Of a stretch of DNA of 64,000 bases, positions 50,882 through 59,150 are shown piece after piece (position 1 is the stretch's first letter; every line of letters starts with the position of its first letter). A program made the translations under genes and the position numbers. Below the pieces are notes generated by a model. It saw only the letters and a program-made list of their open reading frames with translations, did not search any database and was not told the origin of the DNA. Where the stretch lies: contig NZ_AWNH01000115.1 in the NCBI RefSeq assembly GCF_000482245.1, positions 186,001-250,000 on the forward strand. The letters run 5' to 3'. This DNA comes from Leptolyngbya sp. Heron Island J (GTDB taxonomy: Bacteria; Cyanobacteriota; Cyanobacteriia; Phormidesmidales; Phormidesmidaceae).

Positions 50882-51403
50882 TTATGGCTCAGATTTGAAG
50901 GGAGCTTGAGACCTCAGCTGAATCAATTCATCCCGATGACCACGGACAGTTAGTGTACATCCCTGTTCAGTATCATCAATGCGAAAAGCAATTTGTTCTT
51001 CCCGTTTAGCTTGTTTCCAATAGGCAATAGCGGCCACTGGGGCTAATAAGACCAGAATGAAAAACAGCGCGCCATAACCGCTAAATAGAGTGGTTAACAC
51101 CAGGGCAAAGCACATTAGTGCAACAGCGGCTAGAAAAGCTAGAAAAATTGCCAGAAAAACGCTGGGTCTGACTAAGCCTGTCAATGTTATCCAGTCATCT
51201 GAATCTGGAGTTGCTGAGGCTAATGTATAGGCGCGATTTTGAAAATAATTAAGTAGCTTTTGGTGCAAGACATCTGGTGATTGCTCCGTTAAAAATTCGG
51301 CTACTTCGGTTCGATCTTTAGTAGCTGCCTTAATAAAAAAGAACAACCCAACTCCTAACAGCATAGTTAGGAAAAAGGTTGATTGACTGACTGTACTTTC
51401 CAC
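50882..51403 (-). CDS. ccbB: Cofactor assembly of complex C subunit B (CCB-type)
   Basis: About 173 residues from the GTG at 51403, which is preceded by AAGGA with good spacing; a TTG at 51421 is also in frame but lies inside that binding site. An N-terminal membrane helix (TFFLTMLLGVGLFFFIKAA) is followed by RTEVAEFLTEQSPDVLHQKL, and a helical hairpin (VFLAIFLAFLAAVALMCFAL, then GALFFILVLLAPVAAIAYW). This matches the CCB2/CCB4-type family, which attaches heme ci to cytochrome b6 of the b6f complex. Its role in the thylakoid membrane is known from plants and algae; here it is by homology. Confidence 0.85.
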   Translation of the reverse strand: MESTVSQSTFFLTMLLGVGLFFFIKAATKDRTEVAEFLTEQSPDVLHQKLLNYFQNRAYTLASATPDSDDWITLTGLVRPSVFLAIFLAFLAAVALMCFALVLTTLFSGYGALFFILVLLAPVAAIAYWKQAKREEQIAFRIDDTEQGCTLTVRGHRDELIQLRSQAPFKSEP

Positions 51404-51519
51404 AACAGCTATCCTTAGCAAACAAAAAACAACTACTGAGCCACATTGACTATACCCCAGTAGCTGCTCAGTAGCTGTTGCTGATACGTTTCACCAGTAA
51501 AATACTGGTGCCGCTAAAA

Positions 51520-51897
51520 TTACGAACTCATAGCTCGACGCCTAGGCGTAGTGTTTCGCTGACCTAGAATGTAGCGCTGCCAAAGTTCAGCAAGTTCTCT
51601 TGCTTTTGTTTGCCAATCAGGACGCAAGCGATACATTCGGCGAGGACGACCGCGACCTTCAACCTTTTTCCAATAGCCCATGATGGCCCCCTGGTTTTCT
51701 AAGAATTTGAGGGCGCTGTAGAGTACTGTATCTGACAAACGATAGTCAGGATACTCATTCTCTATGGCATGGATAAGTTCAGTGCCGTAAGAATCGCGAC
51801 GTATGAGCACTGACAGCACATAACAAACCGCTAACTCTTTATTGAGATATAGAGGCGGGGGATCTTCAAAAAACTGATAAATGTCCTCAAACTTCAT
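51520..51897 (-). CDS. PadR-family transcriptional regulator
   Basis: A 125-residue winged-helix regulator starting at ATG 51897, with CCGGAG nine bases upstream. The N-terminal MKFEDIYQFFEDPPPLYLNK is specific to cyanobacterial members. The PadR core follows: LAVCYVLSVLIRRDSYGTEL, IHAIENEYPDYRLSDTVLYS, ALKFLENQGAIMGYWKKVEG and RGRPRRMYRL, with the typical GRGRPRRMY wing. It contains no visible cofactor motif. The CCB-type gene lies downstream on the same strand. Two TTAATTA motifs 30 bases apart upstream (51940 and 51970) might be operators. Confidence 0.92.
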   Translation of the reverse strand: MKFEDIYQFFEDPPPLYLNKELAVCYVLSVLIRRDSYGTELIHAIENEYPDYRLSDTVLYSALKFLENQGAIMGYWKKVEGRGRPRRMYRLRPDWQTKARELAELWQRYILGQRNTTPRRRAMSS

Positions 51898-52378
51898 GGT
51901 GTATTGCTCCGGCTGCAATAGGGATGGGTTTAAAACAGCTTAATTACCGATAATTTATTGGATGGAGCGTTAATTATGATTGGTCCCACCTGATGGAGGT
52001 ATAAATTGAACTTTTAAGGACTCTGCCCTTTTCAAGCTCAATGACTGACACTGATTCCTTGATTCAGAAGGGGGCAACAGAAATCTGACTTGAATATCAA
52101 ACTCAACATTAACACCCACTTTTGGGAATGTTCCTTGAAATTAAGTTAAAACCCGCAGTGCACTGTTCTCACTTTGGTATTTCGTTAAAGGATTTTATTA
52201 AAAAATCTAAGCTTTATTTTAGACGCTAAAAAATGCTTAGTGGAATCACCGCCTTATATAGTTACTATCCGCAAACAAAATATAGAATTGCTTGAGATTT
52301 GATCATAACTACCTGTTTGGAGCGGTTAACTAGGCTCAAAAGAGTCAGTTAGTTCTGATAAGTCTATTGAATCCGTGC
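51898..52378. other. Intergenic region of about 480 bases, nothing recognised
   Basis: The region is AT-rich with no coding frame of note and no strong hairpin with a T tract. Only two TTAATTA motifs at 51940-51946 and 51970-51976 stand out, upstream of the PadR gene. Confidence 0.5.
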
Positions 52379-53824
52379 TTATGGCTCTTCTCGTGGCGAG
52401 TTTGGTTCAGAGGCCTGAGTTTGAAATAGAGGTTGGCCGTTCAGGCTAGCCACGAGTTCGAGGGCTAAGGGGCCCGTAGTAAAAATTTGCCTGCCTGCAA
52501 CGGCTTCAATTTCCAAGGGGGCACCATAGTTTTGGACCTCGGTGAGAAAGTCGATGACGGATTCACTAAAACCGGCCAACCGAGGGTCACTAAAGCCACC
52601 GGCTAACCGGGGATTGTCTACGATGATGACGCCTTCTAAACTGGCTCTGATTTGGGCGCTAGTGACCACTGTCCGTAAGGCTTCTACCAAAGATGAGGTG
52701 CTGGGATAGGCAGTCTCAAGGGGAACACGAGCTAGAGTCTCTCCTTGTTCGAAAACAATGCGATTAACTCTGGCTTGCAGTGAAATTTCAACACAGGGGG
52801 GCTCTTCTTGTTGGACAACACAGGGTTCGCCAACTACATAGTTTCCAGAGACGCCAACGCGGATTACATATTGCTGACCATCCGTAATGGTTCTGGCAAT
52901 TCCTCTTACTGTTTGGGGATCGATGCGTAAGATCTGGATGGCTTTATTGGGGGCATCGGGCCAAATTGCGTTTAGAGCTAAGCGGTTCGCTTCGGCTAAA
53001 AGCCGGTCAAGTTCAGCGGTGGCGGCGGCGGTCGATTGCGATCGCGTAATTAACAATGCCAGAGTTTGGTTACGACTAATGGCGACATTGCCAGCTCGCA
53101 ATTTAAGAAATTCAGATTCTAGATTTTGGATTTCATCTTCCAAAAATGCCTGTTCTGTTTTAAGGCGCTCAAGGGCAACTTCCCGCTGAGCAATGGCTTC
53201 GTCCCGCTGAACAATGGCTTCGTCTCGCTGTCGTAACTCCTGATCCCGCTGGGCCAGGGACCGATCGCGCTGAGCAATTTGTCGTTTTACCTCGACTTGC
53301 TGGCGTTGTAACACTTGCCGATCTTGCTGTAAACGACTGATTTCCGTCTGCAGCTGTTCGGCCTGTTGGGAGACAACACTCAGCTGATTTTGTGTTTGTC
53401 CAAGACGAGTGCGAATCACCGTTTCACGCTCGGTTACCTCTTCCAAGGAGGTAATCACCTCAGTGAGTTCCCCTTCAGCTTCAATTTGTTGGCGGGTAAC
53501 GCGATCAAGAGCAGTTTCTACTTCAGCCTTGGCGGTCTGAGTCTCTTCTAGGGCAGCGCGTGCTTCTGATAAGTTGGCTTGGGTTTCTTCAAACTCAAAT
53601 AGCCCTTTACGCAGCTGCTCACTGGCAATTAGCAGCAAACCTAAGGTGGATGCTGAAATCACCCCCCCGGTCAAAATACTGACGAGAGTAGCGGTTTGCC
53701 GGGGGCGCAGATTGAACAGCGAGAGGCGAGCCTTACCCACACGCATGCCAATCCGATCGCCCAATGTGGCAATCAGGCCACCGAGGACGAGCACAGTCGC
53801 AATCAGTATTAGACCAACGTCCAT
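52379..53824 (-). CDS. DUF3084 coiled-coil membrane protein
   Basis: A 481-residue protein. Two membrane helices are visible near the N-terminus (LILIATVLVLGGLIATLGDR, then TLVSILTGGVISASTLGLLL) with GKARLSLFNLRPRQTATLVS between them. A long coiled coil runs from about 70 to 250, including QRDRSLAQRDQELRQRDEA and repeated Q-R-D-E-A-I-x-Q-R-E units. The C-terminal globular part contains YVIRVGVSGNYVVGEPCVVQ. This domain layout is DUF3084, widespread in cyanobacteria and other bacteria. The function is unknown; membrane-tethered scaffolding is an inference. Confidence 0.9.
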   Translation of the reverse strand: MDVGLILIATVLVLGGLIATLGDRIGMRVGKARLSLFNLRPRQTATLVSILTGGVISASTLGLLLIASEQLRKGLFEFEETQANLSEARAALEETQTAKAEVETALDRVTRQQIEAEGELTEVITSLEEVTERETVIRTRLGQTQNQLSVVSQQAEQLQTEISRLQQDRQVLQRQQVEVKRQIAQRDRSLAQRDQELRQRDEAIVQRDEAIAQREVALERLKTEQAFLEDEIQNLESEFLKLRAGNVAISRNQTLALLITRSQSTAAATAELDRLLAEANRLALNAIWPDAPNKAIQILRIDPQTVRGIARTITDGQQYVIRVGVSGNYVVGEPCVVQQEEPPCVEISLQARVNRIVFEQGETLARVPLETAYPSTSSLVEALRTVVTSAQIRASLEGVIIVDNPRLAGGFSDPRLAGFSESVIDFLTEVQNYGAPLEIEAVAGRQIFTTGPLALELVASLNGQPLFQTQASEPNSPREEP

Positions 53825-53918
53825 CTAACGTCCATCCAACGGAGCAGAAGCACCTGAGCGGGCTCTCGTATAGGTTACTTGATTGTTTGCCGCTATGGTG
53901 ACGACAAGGGTGATTGCC

Positions 53919-54608
53919 CTAAGCAAACTGCTGACTGAGAGCAACGGGATCGTGCACTGTGATCTTCTTTTTATGAATCGATATCATCGTGTCTTGGCGC
54001 AGGTCCCCTAGCAGGCGAGTGACCGTCACTCGGGTCGAGCCGATAGCTTCAGCAATGGCCTGGTGGGACAGCTTTAAATCAATAGTGATGCCGCTGGTAC
54101 TGGGCACCCCGAAGTCACGGCAAAGGATCAGCAGAAAGCTAACGAGGCGAGAACCCATATCACGATGGGCTAAGGTTTCGATCATCATTTCGGTCTGCAA
54201 AATTCGAGACGATAATCCCTGCAGCAGCATAATCGAAAGTTCTGGATGTTCTTCAAGTGCTTGTTTAACTTGCTCAATTGGCATGGACATCAGTTCCACC
54301 GGCGTAAAGGCGACGGCATGGTAGAAACGATCGGAACGATTGCCCGTGAGTAGAGAAAGAACGCCAAAGACGCTATTTTCCCGTAATAGAGCGACGGTAA
54401 TTTCCTCACCAGCTTCGTAAACCCTGGAAAGCTTGACGGCACCTTTGAGCAAAAAATAAACTCGCTCGGCTGGATCACCAGGGAAGAAAATTGTCTTACC
54501 GCGCTCGTAGGTTTCGGCAACAGGAGGAAATGAGCCTGTGGATAGCTGCCTTAGCAGGTTGGCAAGAGGTTTTTCTGTAGTCACGATAGTGGGTGTGTGC
54601 GATCGCAA
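53919..54608 (-). CDS. ntcA: Global nitrogen regulator NtcA
   Basis: A CRP-family activator of 229 residues that senses 2-oxoglutarate and controls nitrogen genes. The effector domain has [20 protein letters not shown] (about 34-53) and [39 protein letters not shown]. The DNA-recognition helix-turn-helix is [20 protein letters not shown] (about 184-203), which matches NtcA exactly in the parts I can recall. The end is [21 protein letters not shown] palindromic GTAN8TAC site lies 215 bases upstream of the start at 54823-54836, consistent with the known autoregulation of ntcA. Confidence 0.97.
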   Translation of the reverse strand: MRSHTPTIVTTEKPLANLLRQLSTGSFPPVAETYERGKTIFFPGDPAERVYFLLKGAVKLSRVYEAGEEITVALLRENSVFGVLSLLTGNRSDRFYHAVAFTPVELMSMPIEQVKQALEEHPELSIMLLQGLSSRILQTEMMIETLAHRDMGSRLVSFLLILCRDFGVPSTSGITIDLKLSHQAIAEAIGSTRVTVTRLLGDLRQDTMISIHKKKITVHDPVALSQQFA

Positions 54609-54822
54609 GGCTATGGTAAGGATGCTAATAAGATTAGCTGAAAACTATAAGAGTCAAATCAAGATTTCAGAGTTTAAACCAGTCAGTCAGTCAGGTTAAC
54701 CTATCGAAAACTGTCCAAAACAGGTTCAGCTGACCGGCACAGCGACGACATTCATCAGTAATCAGTAAGTAATAAGATTTCCTGACTTTAGATCAATAAA
54801 ACCTAACTTCGTCGGTTTTTTT

Positions 54823-54836
54823 GTATTTTTGTATAC
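54823..54836. promoter_or_regulatory. NtcA-binding site GTAN8TAC
   Basis: GTA TTTTTGTA TAC fits the NtcA consensus, and the outer bases are palindromic. On the minus strand TTTATT follows after 22 bases and could be a -10 element for ntcA. On the plus strand it is 163 bases before fabI. Confidence 0.6.
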
Positions 54837-54901
54837 AAAACTCTGCTTTGCTGATGGTTTAACGCGCTACCTGCTATTCAACGCAGCTGAGAGCAAAGCT
54901 A

Positions 54902-54936
54902 CCCATAGGGGTCATTTTTCAGTATGCTCCTATGGG
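54902..54936. promoter_or_regulatory. Inverted repeat upstream of fabI
   Basis: CCCATAGG (54902-54909) and CCTATGGG (54929-54936) are exact inverse copies separated by 19 bases, about 62 bases before the fabI start. They may be an operator or a structured mRNA leader. No known factor is assigned. Confidence 0.4.
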
Positions 54937-54998
54937 CCGTTCTAACGGTGTAACCCAACCTAAGCTAAGTAATTCTCGATACAGCCCATCCAACTATC

Positions 54999-55775
54999 AT
55001 GCTAGACCTGACCGGAAAAAACGCCCTAGTAACTGGTATTGCCAATAATCGTTCCATCGCCTGGGGCATTGCCCAGCAATTGAGCAAGGCGGGCGCGAAT
55101 ATCGGTGTGACCTATCTTCCCGATGAAAAAGGGCGGATGGAAAAGAAGGTTCGGGATCTGACAGAGCCCTTAAATCCCAGTTTATTTCTGCCTTGCAATG
55201 TTCAAAATGATGAACAAGTGCAGACAACCTTTGATGCTGTTAAGAATGACTGGGGAAAATTAGATATCCTGGTCCACTGTCTAGCATTTGCCAATCGTGA
55301 CGACCTGACAGGCAGTTTTAGCGATACATCGCGTCAGGGCTTTCAAACTGCCCTGGATATTAGCGCCTATTCGCTAGTGAAGCTGGCTCAAAAGGCCAAA
55401 GTATTGATGAGTGATGGCGGCAGCATTGTCACCCTGACCTATCTAGGCGGTGTCCGTGTGGTCCCCAACTATAATGTCATGGGCATTGCTAAGGCTGCCC
55501 TAGAGATGAATGTTCGCTATCTGGCAGCGGAGTTAGGACCTGATCAGATCCGCGTTAATGGAATTTCTGCGGGGCCAATTCGGACTCTGGCATCATCAGC
55601 AGTGGGCGGAATTCTCGATATGATTCACCATGTAGAAGAGGTTGCTCCCCTACGCCGTACAGTTACTCAGGCAGAAGTGGGGAATGCGGCAACATTTCTG
55701 TGTAGCGATTTAGCCTCGGGTGTAACCGGTCAAATTCTGTACGTTGACTCTGGTTACGAAATCATGGGAATGTAG
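54999..55775 (+). CDS. fabI: Enoyl-[acyl-carrier-protein] reductase
   Basis: The NADH-dependent last step of fatty-acid elongation. It has 258 residues, with the start LDLTGKNALVTGIANNRSIA (about 2-21) and the GxxxxxSIAWGIA cofactor pattern. The catalytic pair is in GVRVVPNYNVMGIAKAALEM, Tyr and Lys separated by six residues. GPIRTLASSAVGGILDMIHH then VEEVAPLRRTVTQAEVGNAA is the substrate-binding loop. It is soluble and essential in cyanobacteria. No strong ribosome binding site is visible. The SRPBCC gene follows after 43 bases. Confidence 0.97.
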   Translation: MLDLTGKNALVTGIANNRSIAWGIAQQLSKAGANIGVTYLPDEKGRMEKKVRDLTEPLNPSLFLPCNVQNDEQVQTTFDAVKNDWGKLDILVHCLAFANRDDLTGSFSDTSRQGFQTALDISAYSLVKLAQKAKVLMSDGGSIVTLTYLGGVRVVPNYNVMGIAKAALEMNVRYLAAELGPDQIRVNGISAGPIRTLASSAVGGILDMIHHVEEVAPLRRTVTQAEVGNAATFLCSDLASGVTGQILYVDSGYEIMGM

Positions 55776-55818
55776 CTGTCTGGCAAGCTCCTAGTTCTTT
55801 GTATCGCCCCTATCCCCC

Positions 55819-56271
55819 ATGTCAAATTGGCTTGAGCACAGCGTGTATGTTGATGTGGAAGCTCCCATAGAGTTAGTTTGGGCACTCTGGTCGGATCTAG
55901 AGCAGATGCCCCAGTGGATGAAGTGGATTGATTCAGTGGAGTTGTTGACAGATCAGCCAGATATATCTCGGTGGAAGTTGGCCTCCGGTGTGTGGGAATT
56001 TACCTGGCTATCACGCACGGTCAAGGTTGTGCCCCATCAGATTTTGCAATGGGAGTCAGTTGATGGGTTACCCAATCGTGGTGCCATTCGTTTTTATGGC
56101 CATCACGCTGGGAACAGTACTGTCAAAATGACGCTGGCTTACTCGGTCCCTAGTGTATTGGCTCGATTTATGGAGAATGGGTGGCTACGTCGGATTGTTA
56201 ACTCCACTCTGCAGGCTGATCTAGAGCGGTTTCGCCAAAAAGCTGAGCAGGAAGCTAGGGCCGCTGGATAA
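55819..56271 (+). CDS. SRPBCC-family (polyketide cyclase-like) protein
   Basis: A 150-residue START/SRPBCC-like protein. SVYVDVEAPIELVWALWSDL then EQMPQWMKWIDSVELL is the typical N-terminal strand and helix of ligand-binding cyclase/dehydrase proteins; VVPHQILQWESVDGLPNRGA, IRFYGHHAGNSTVKMTLAYS and LARFMENGWLRRIVNSTL complete the fold. Cyanobacteria often hold such a gene near carotenoid or lipid genes; here it follows fabI and may be co-transcribed. Ligand and function are unknown. Confidence 0.85.
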   Translation: MSNWLEHSVYVDVEAPIELVWALWSDLEQMPQWMKWIDSVELLTDQPDISRWKLASGVWEFTWLSRTVKVVPHQILQWESVDGLPNRGAIRFYGHHAGNSTVKMTLAYSVPSVLARFMENGWLRRIVNSTLQADLERFRQKAEQEARAAG

Positions 56272-56311
56272 TTTTGCTGGCTACATATTTCTGGTTTTTT
56301 AACCCCCGATC

Positions 56312-58690
56312 ATGAGCTTCGATATGCAGCAGGCGGAGACATGTCTGCACTCTCTAGACCTGGTTACGTTGTTTAGGGAGGTGCTGGGGTGGGCAGCTCC
56401 GTCAGAGGGACGTGCGATCGCAACTAGAGCATTCAACCAGCCCTATCGCGCTTATTGCATTGCTCAGCGAGACGATGCCAGAGTTTGGGAAATCAAGCTC
56501 AACACCCCCATCAATCTGAGCATCAAGCTAAAAACCAGGCTCTACCAAACCATCCACAAAAAACATCCGTGCCCCCTGCTGATTTTTACCGATCGCCAGC
56601 GATATCGCAGTCTTTGGCATTGGCAAAGCCCTGCTGATTGCTTGCAGTCACTGGTTTTTATTTCCCAGCAGCCCATAGCAGGTTGGCGTCCCCGTCTGCA
56701 CTATCTAGCCAATTACAGCCCCGCATCAGGAGCACTTAATTTACAACCACAATCGGTTGGGTATGGCGAATTTACCCAACAGCTTCAACAGCAAATAACT
56801 CAGCTCAGCGACAATATCAACGGTATTGACGACAGCCATGATCGACGCTGGTATACGACTGTTTTGCTTCTACGTTTAACCATCATCCACCTATTGCAAC
56901 GCAATGGATTCCTAAATAACGACATTTGGTATCTCCACAACCAGTTAGGGCGCAGTCAGCAACGCCAGCCCAATACCTTCTTTAAATCAGTACTACAGCC
57001 TTTATTTATTCAGGGATTTTCATTGCCAACCCTGGAACGTCCTCGCTCCATCAGCTGGGCAGGCCAGGTTCCATATTTGGGAGATGTATTTTACACCCAT
57101 CCCCTAGAAGCAAAATACTCCCGTGTCGATATTCCCGATGCTCCGTTTGAAGCCATCCTAGTCTGGTTTGAATCACCTTTATGGCAGCAAGTAAGCAATA
57201 GCTGGCAGGCCAACACAGTCAGCCTGGCCTTTGAACAGCTCATCACTGACCAATCTCCTAAAAATACTAAGGAAGCAGGAGATGCCTTAGGCGGTTGCTG
57301 TGAGCTGTTACTCAATCAATTTATGCTGCGTCAACTTGGCATTGAACCAACCGCGGCAGCCCCAGATTTCTGGAGTATCCTTTTTTGCGGCCACCCTGAA
57401 CACCTGCGTCAGCTCGTCCAAACCATCCTGCCGCAATTTTCCGTGCTTGATCCAGCTTGCGGTACAGGCACTTTCCTGGTAGCCCTCCAGCAGCGGATGG
57501 TTGACATTTACAGCGTACTGATTGGACAGTTAACCCATCATTCCGATAGTCAGCTAGATATTTGGGTTAAGGGGCTACGCACAGAGCATCCTTCTCTTTT
57601 GCAAACCATCTATCGCCGGATTTTTAGATATGGTCTTTATGGTGTAGACATCAACCCAGCAGTGGTTGATATTACACGTCTTCAGCTGCTGCTAAGTTTG
57701 GTAGCCATTGCTCAGCAGCCACAAGACATTGAACCATTGCCCAACCTTGATTTCAATATTGTTACCGGTGATAGCCTCATAGGCTTTATTCGAGTAGATG
57801 AGGCTGGGTTTGATCGATTGCGAGCCTCAGAGACCCTACTTCAGGGTAATCTGCTGCAGCCCCTAGCAGCCGAGAGCTATCGCACCATCCTCTCAGCAAA
57901 AAACATTGCCCTCGAACATTACCGCTCTCAATCCTATCTGTTAGAAGAACTCCGACAAGATATTCCCCACTACGCTCAGCTGGAATTTTTTCGAGAGCAG
58001 ATCAATCGTCTAGACGAAATGGCTCAAATCAAACTAAATGAGCTGTTGTTAGCTGAATTTAGTCAAACACTCGGTATCCAGTTTCGGGCGGCTCAATTGA
58101 CCGCTGCCCCCCAGCGACGACTATTACGGATAGAAGATATCAGGATTTTACGACCTTTTCATTGGGGATATCACTTTAGCCATGTGCTAGAACAGTCTGG
58201 TGGTTTTAACGTGATTCTATCGAGACTTCCTCAGGGCGTGTTTCGTCCCACCACCCAAGAATTTTTTCAGCGATTTTATGATTTGGCTAATCGTAAAAAT
58301 ATAAATGTCAATACGTTCAAAACGGCTAAGCAATCGTTACTAAACGCTGATACCGAAATAGCGAACGCCTGGCTCTCATATCAGAGTCAATATTCACTGA
58401 TGACTGACTACTTTTATCGGTCTCCCCAGTACGATCACCAAAGCCCTTTACTCAAAGGCAAACGTCAACGCACTCAGCTGCGTCGACACTGGCTCTTTAT
58501 TGAGCGATGTTTTAATCTCTTGGCTCCTCAAGGAATCTGTGGACTAGTGGTCTCCAATGACATTAAAGATAGTCCCAGGGGGGTAGCACTTCGGAGTCTC
58601 TTAGAGAACCAAACTAACAGTGACTTGATCGGTCTACCTGGCTTATTACCGTCGTCTGACCAATGTTTAGTTTGGTTTTGTAAAACCTGA
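56312..58690 (+). CDS. Eco57I-type DNA methylase-like protein lacking the NPPY motif
   Basis: A 792-residue protein. The N-terminal 350 residues (REVLGWAAPSEGRAI, PLLIFTDRQRYRSLWHWQSP, WYTTVLLLRLTIIHLLQRNG) resemble the start of type IIG restriction-methylation proteins. A SAM-binding motif FSVLDPACGTGTFLVALQQR (about 377-396) follows, with YGLYGVDINPAVVDITRLQL and FNIVTGDSLIGFI. Where the catalytic (N/D)PPY should be, the sequence is GGFNVILSRLPQGVFRPTTQ. The motif is absent, so methyl transfer is unlikely. The end of the protein is intact (GICGLVVSNDI). No endonuclease motif or restriction partner is visible. It may be a DNA-binding relic or serve another role. Confidence 0.75.
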   Translation: MSFDMQQAETCLHSLDLVTLFREVLGWAAPSEGRAIATRAFNQPYRAYCIAQRDDARVWEIKLNTPINLSIKLKTRLYQTIHKKHPCPLLIFTDRQRYRSLWHWQSPADCLQSLVFISQQPIAGWRPRLHYLANYSPASGALNLQPQSVGYGEFTQQLQQQITQLSDNINGIDDSHDRRWYTTVLLLRLTIIHLLQRNGFLNNDIWYLHNQLGRSQQRQPNTFFKSVLQPLFIQGFSLPTLERPRSISWAGQVPYLGDVFYTHPLEAKYSRVDIPDAPFEAILVWFESPLWQQVSNSWQANTVSLAFEQLITDQSPKNTKEAGDALGGCCELLLNQFMLRQLGIEPTAAAPDFWSILFCGHPEHLRQLVQTILPQFSVLDPACGTGTFLVALQQRMVDIYSVLIGQLTHHSDSQLDIWVKGLRTEHPSLLQTIYRRIFRYGLYGVDINPAVVDITRLQLLLSLVAIAQQPQDIEPLPNLDFNIVTGDSLIGFIRVDEAGFDRLRASETLLQGNLLQPLAAESYRTILSAKNIALEHYRSQSYLLEELRQDIPHYAQLEFFREQINRLDEMAQIKLNELLLAEFSQTLGIQFRAAQLTAAPQRRLLRIEDIRILRPFHWGYHFSHVLEQSGGFNVILSRLPQGVFRPTTQEFFQRFYDLANRKNINVNTFKTAKQSLLNADTEIANAWLSYQSQYSLMTDYFYRSPQYDHQSPLLKGKRQRTQLRRHWLFIERCFNLLAPQGICGLVVSNDIKDSPRGVALRSLLENQTNSDLIGLPGLLPSSDQCLVWFCKT

Positions 58691-58703
58691 GAGTAGGGGC
58701 ATC

Positions 58704-59147
58704 TTATTTGGAATAATCCAGCGTCAGGCTCAAGTCTTTTTCTAACGTTAGACAGTTACGACCGTCTCCTACCCTGAGTTGATAATCCACTCGATCCATC
58801 AACTGATGCAGAATTAACCAACCATAGCCACCTTCTTGGGGTGCATTGGGAGAAGGAGGATGGTAACTACGAATATCAAAACCATGCCCCTCATCCCACA
58901 CTTCTAGAGATAAAAACCTACCTTCAACACCAAGGCGTAAAACAACTGGAATATCTGGGCGATCTTGATGTGCATGGCGCACAATGTTTGAGTAGACTTC
59001 GACAATCACAAGCCGTAGTCGACTTTCGACTTTTTTCCAATCGATATCCAGATCGCCACCTATTTCAGCTTTTAGTGAATTGAGTAACCAATCTTCGACC
59101 ACGGCCAAAAACTTTAAGTCGCTCGGGATAGCAAGTTCAGTTTTCAT
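58704..59147 (-). CDS. Anti-sigma factor-type ATP-binding protein (RsbW-like)
   Basis: A 147-residue HATPase_c protein without a kinase dimerisation domain. LRLVIVEVYSNIVRHAHQDR (about 45-64) is the N box, LEVWDEGHGFDIRSYHPPSP the G1 box, and GGYGWLILHQLMDRVDYQL the G2-like box. RsbW-like proteins phosphorylate an anti-sigma antagonist and bind a sigma factor. The gene follows the PP2C response regulator with a 3-base gap on the same strand, which is the usual arrangement of a partner-switching module. Its antagonist (STAS protein) is not in the window. Confidence 0.9.
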   Translation of the reverse strand: MKTELAIPSDLKFLAVVEDWLLNSLKAEIGGDLDIDWKKVESRLRLVIVEVYSNIVRHAHQDRPDIPVVLRLGVEGRFLSLEVWDEGHGFDIRSYHPPSPNAPQEGGYGWLILHQLMDRVDYQLRVGDGRNCLTLEKDLSLTLDYSK

Positions 59148-59150
59148 CAG

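Larger units (their letters stand above)
54609..54998. other. Divergent ntcA-fabI intergenic region, 390 bases
   Basis: The region holds the shared regulatory zone. An NtcA-type site and an inverted repeat are annotated separately. AAAACC and GGTTTT (54799-54820) could pair before a T tract, forming a weak terminator-like structure. No ORF of note. Confidence 0.5.

Noticed and set aside
54799-54830. AAAACC...GGTTTTTTT as a rho-independent terminator.
   Set aside because: The stem is only six A/T-rich pairs with a 10-base loop and there is no gene ending nearby on that strand.
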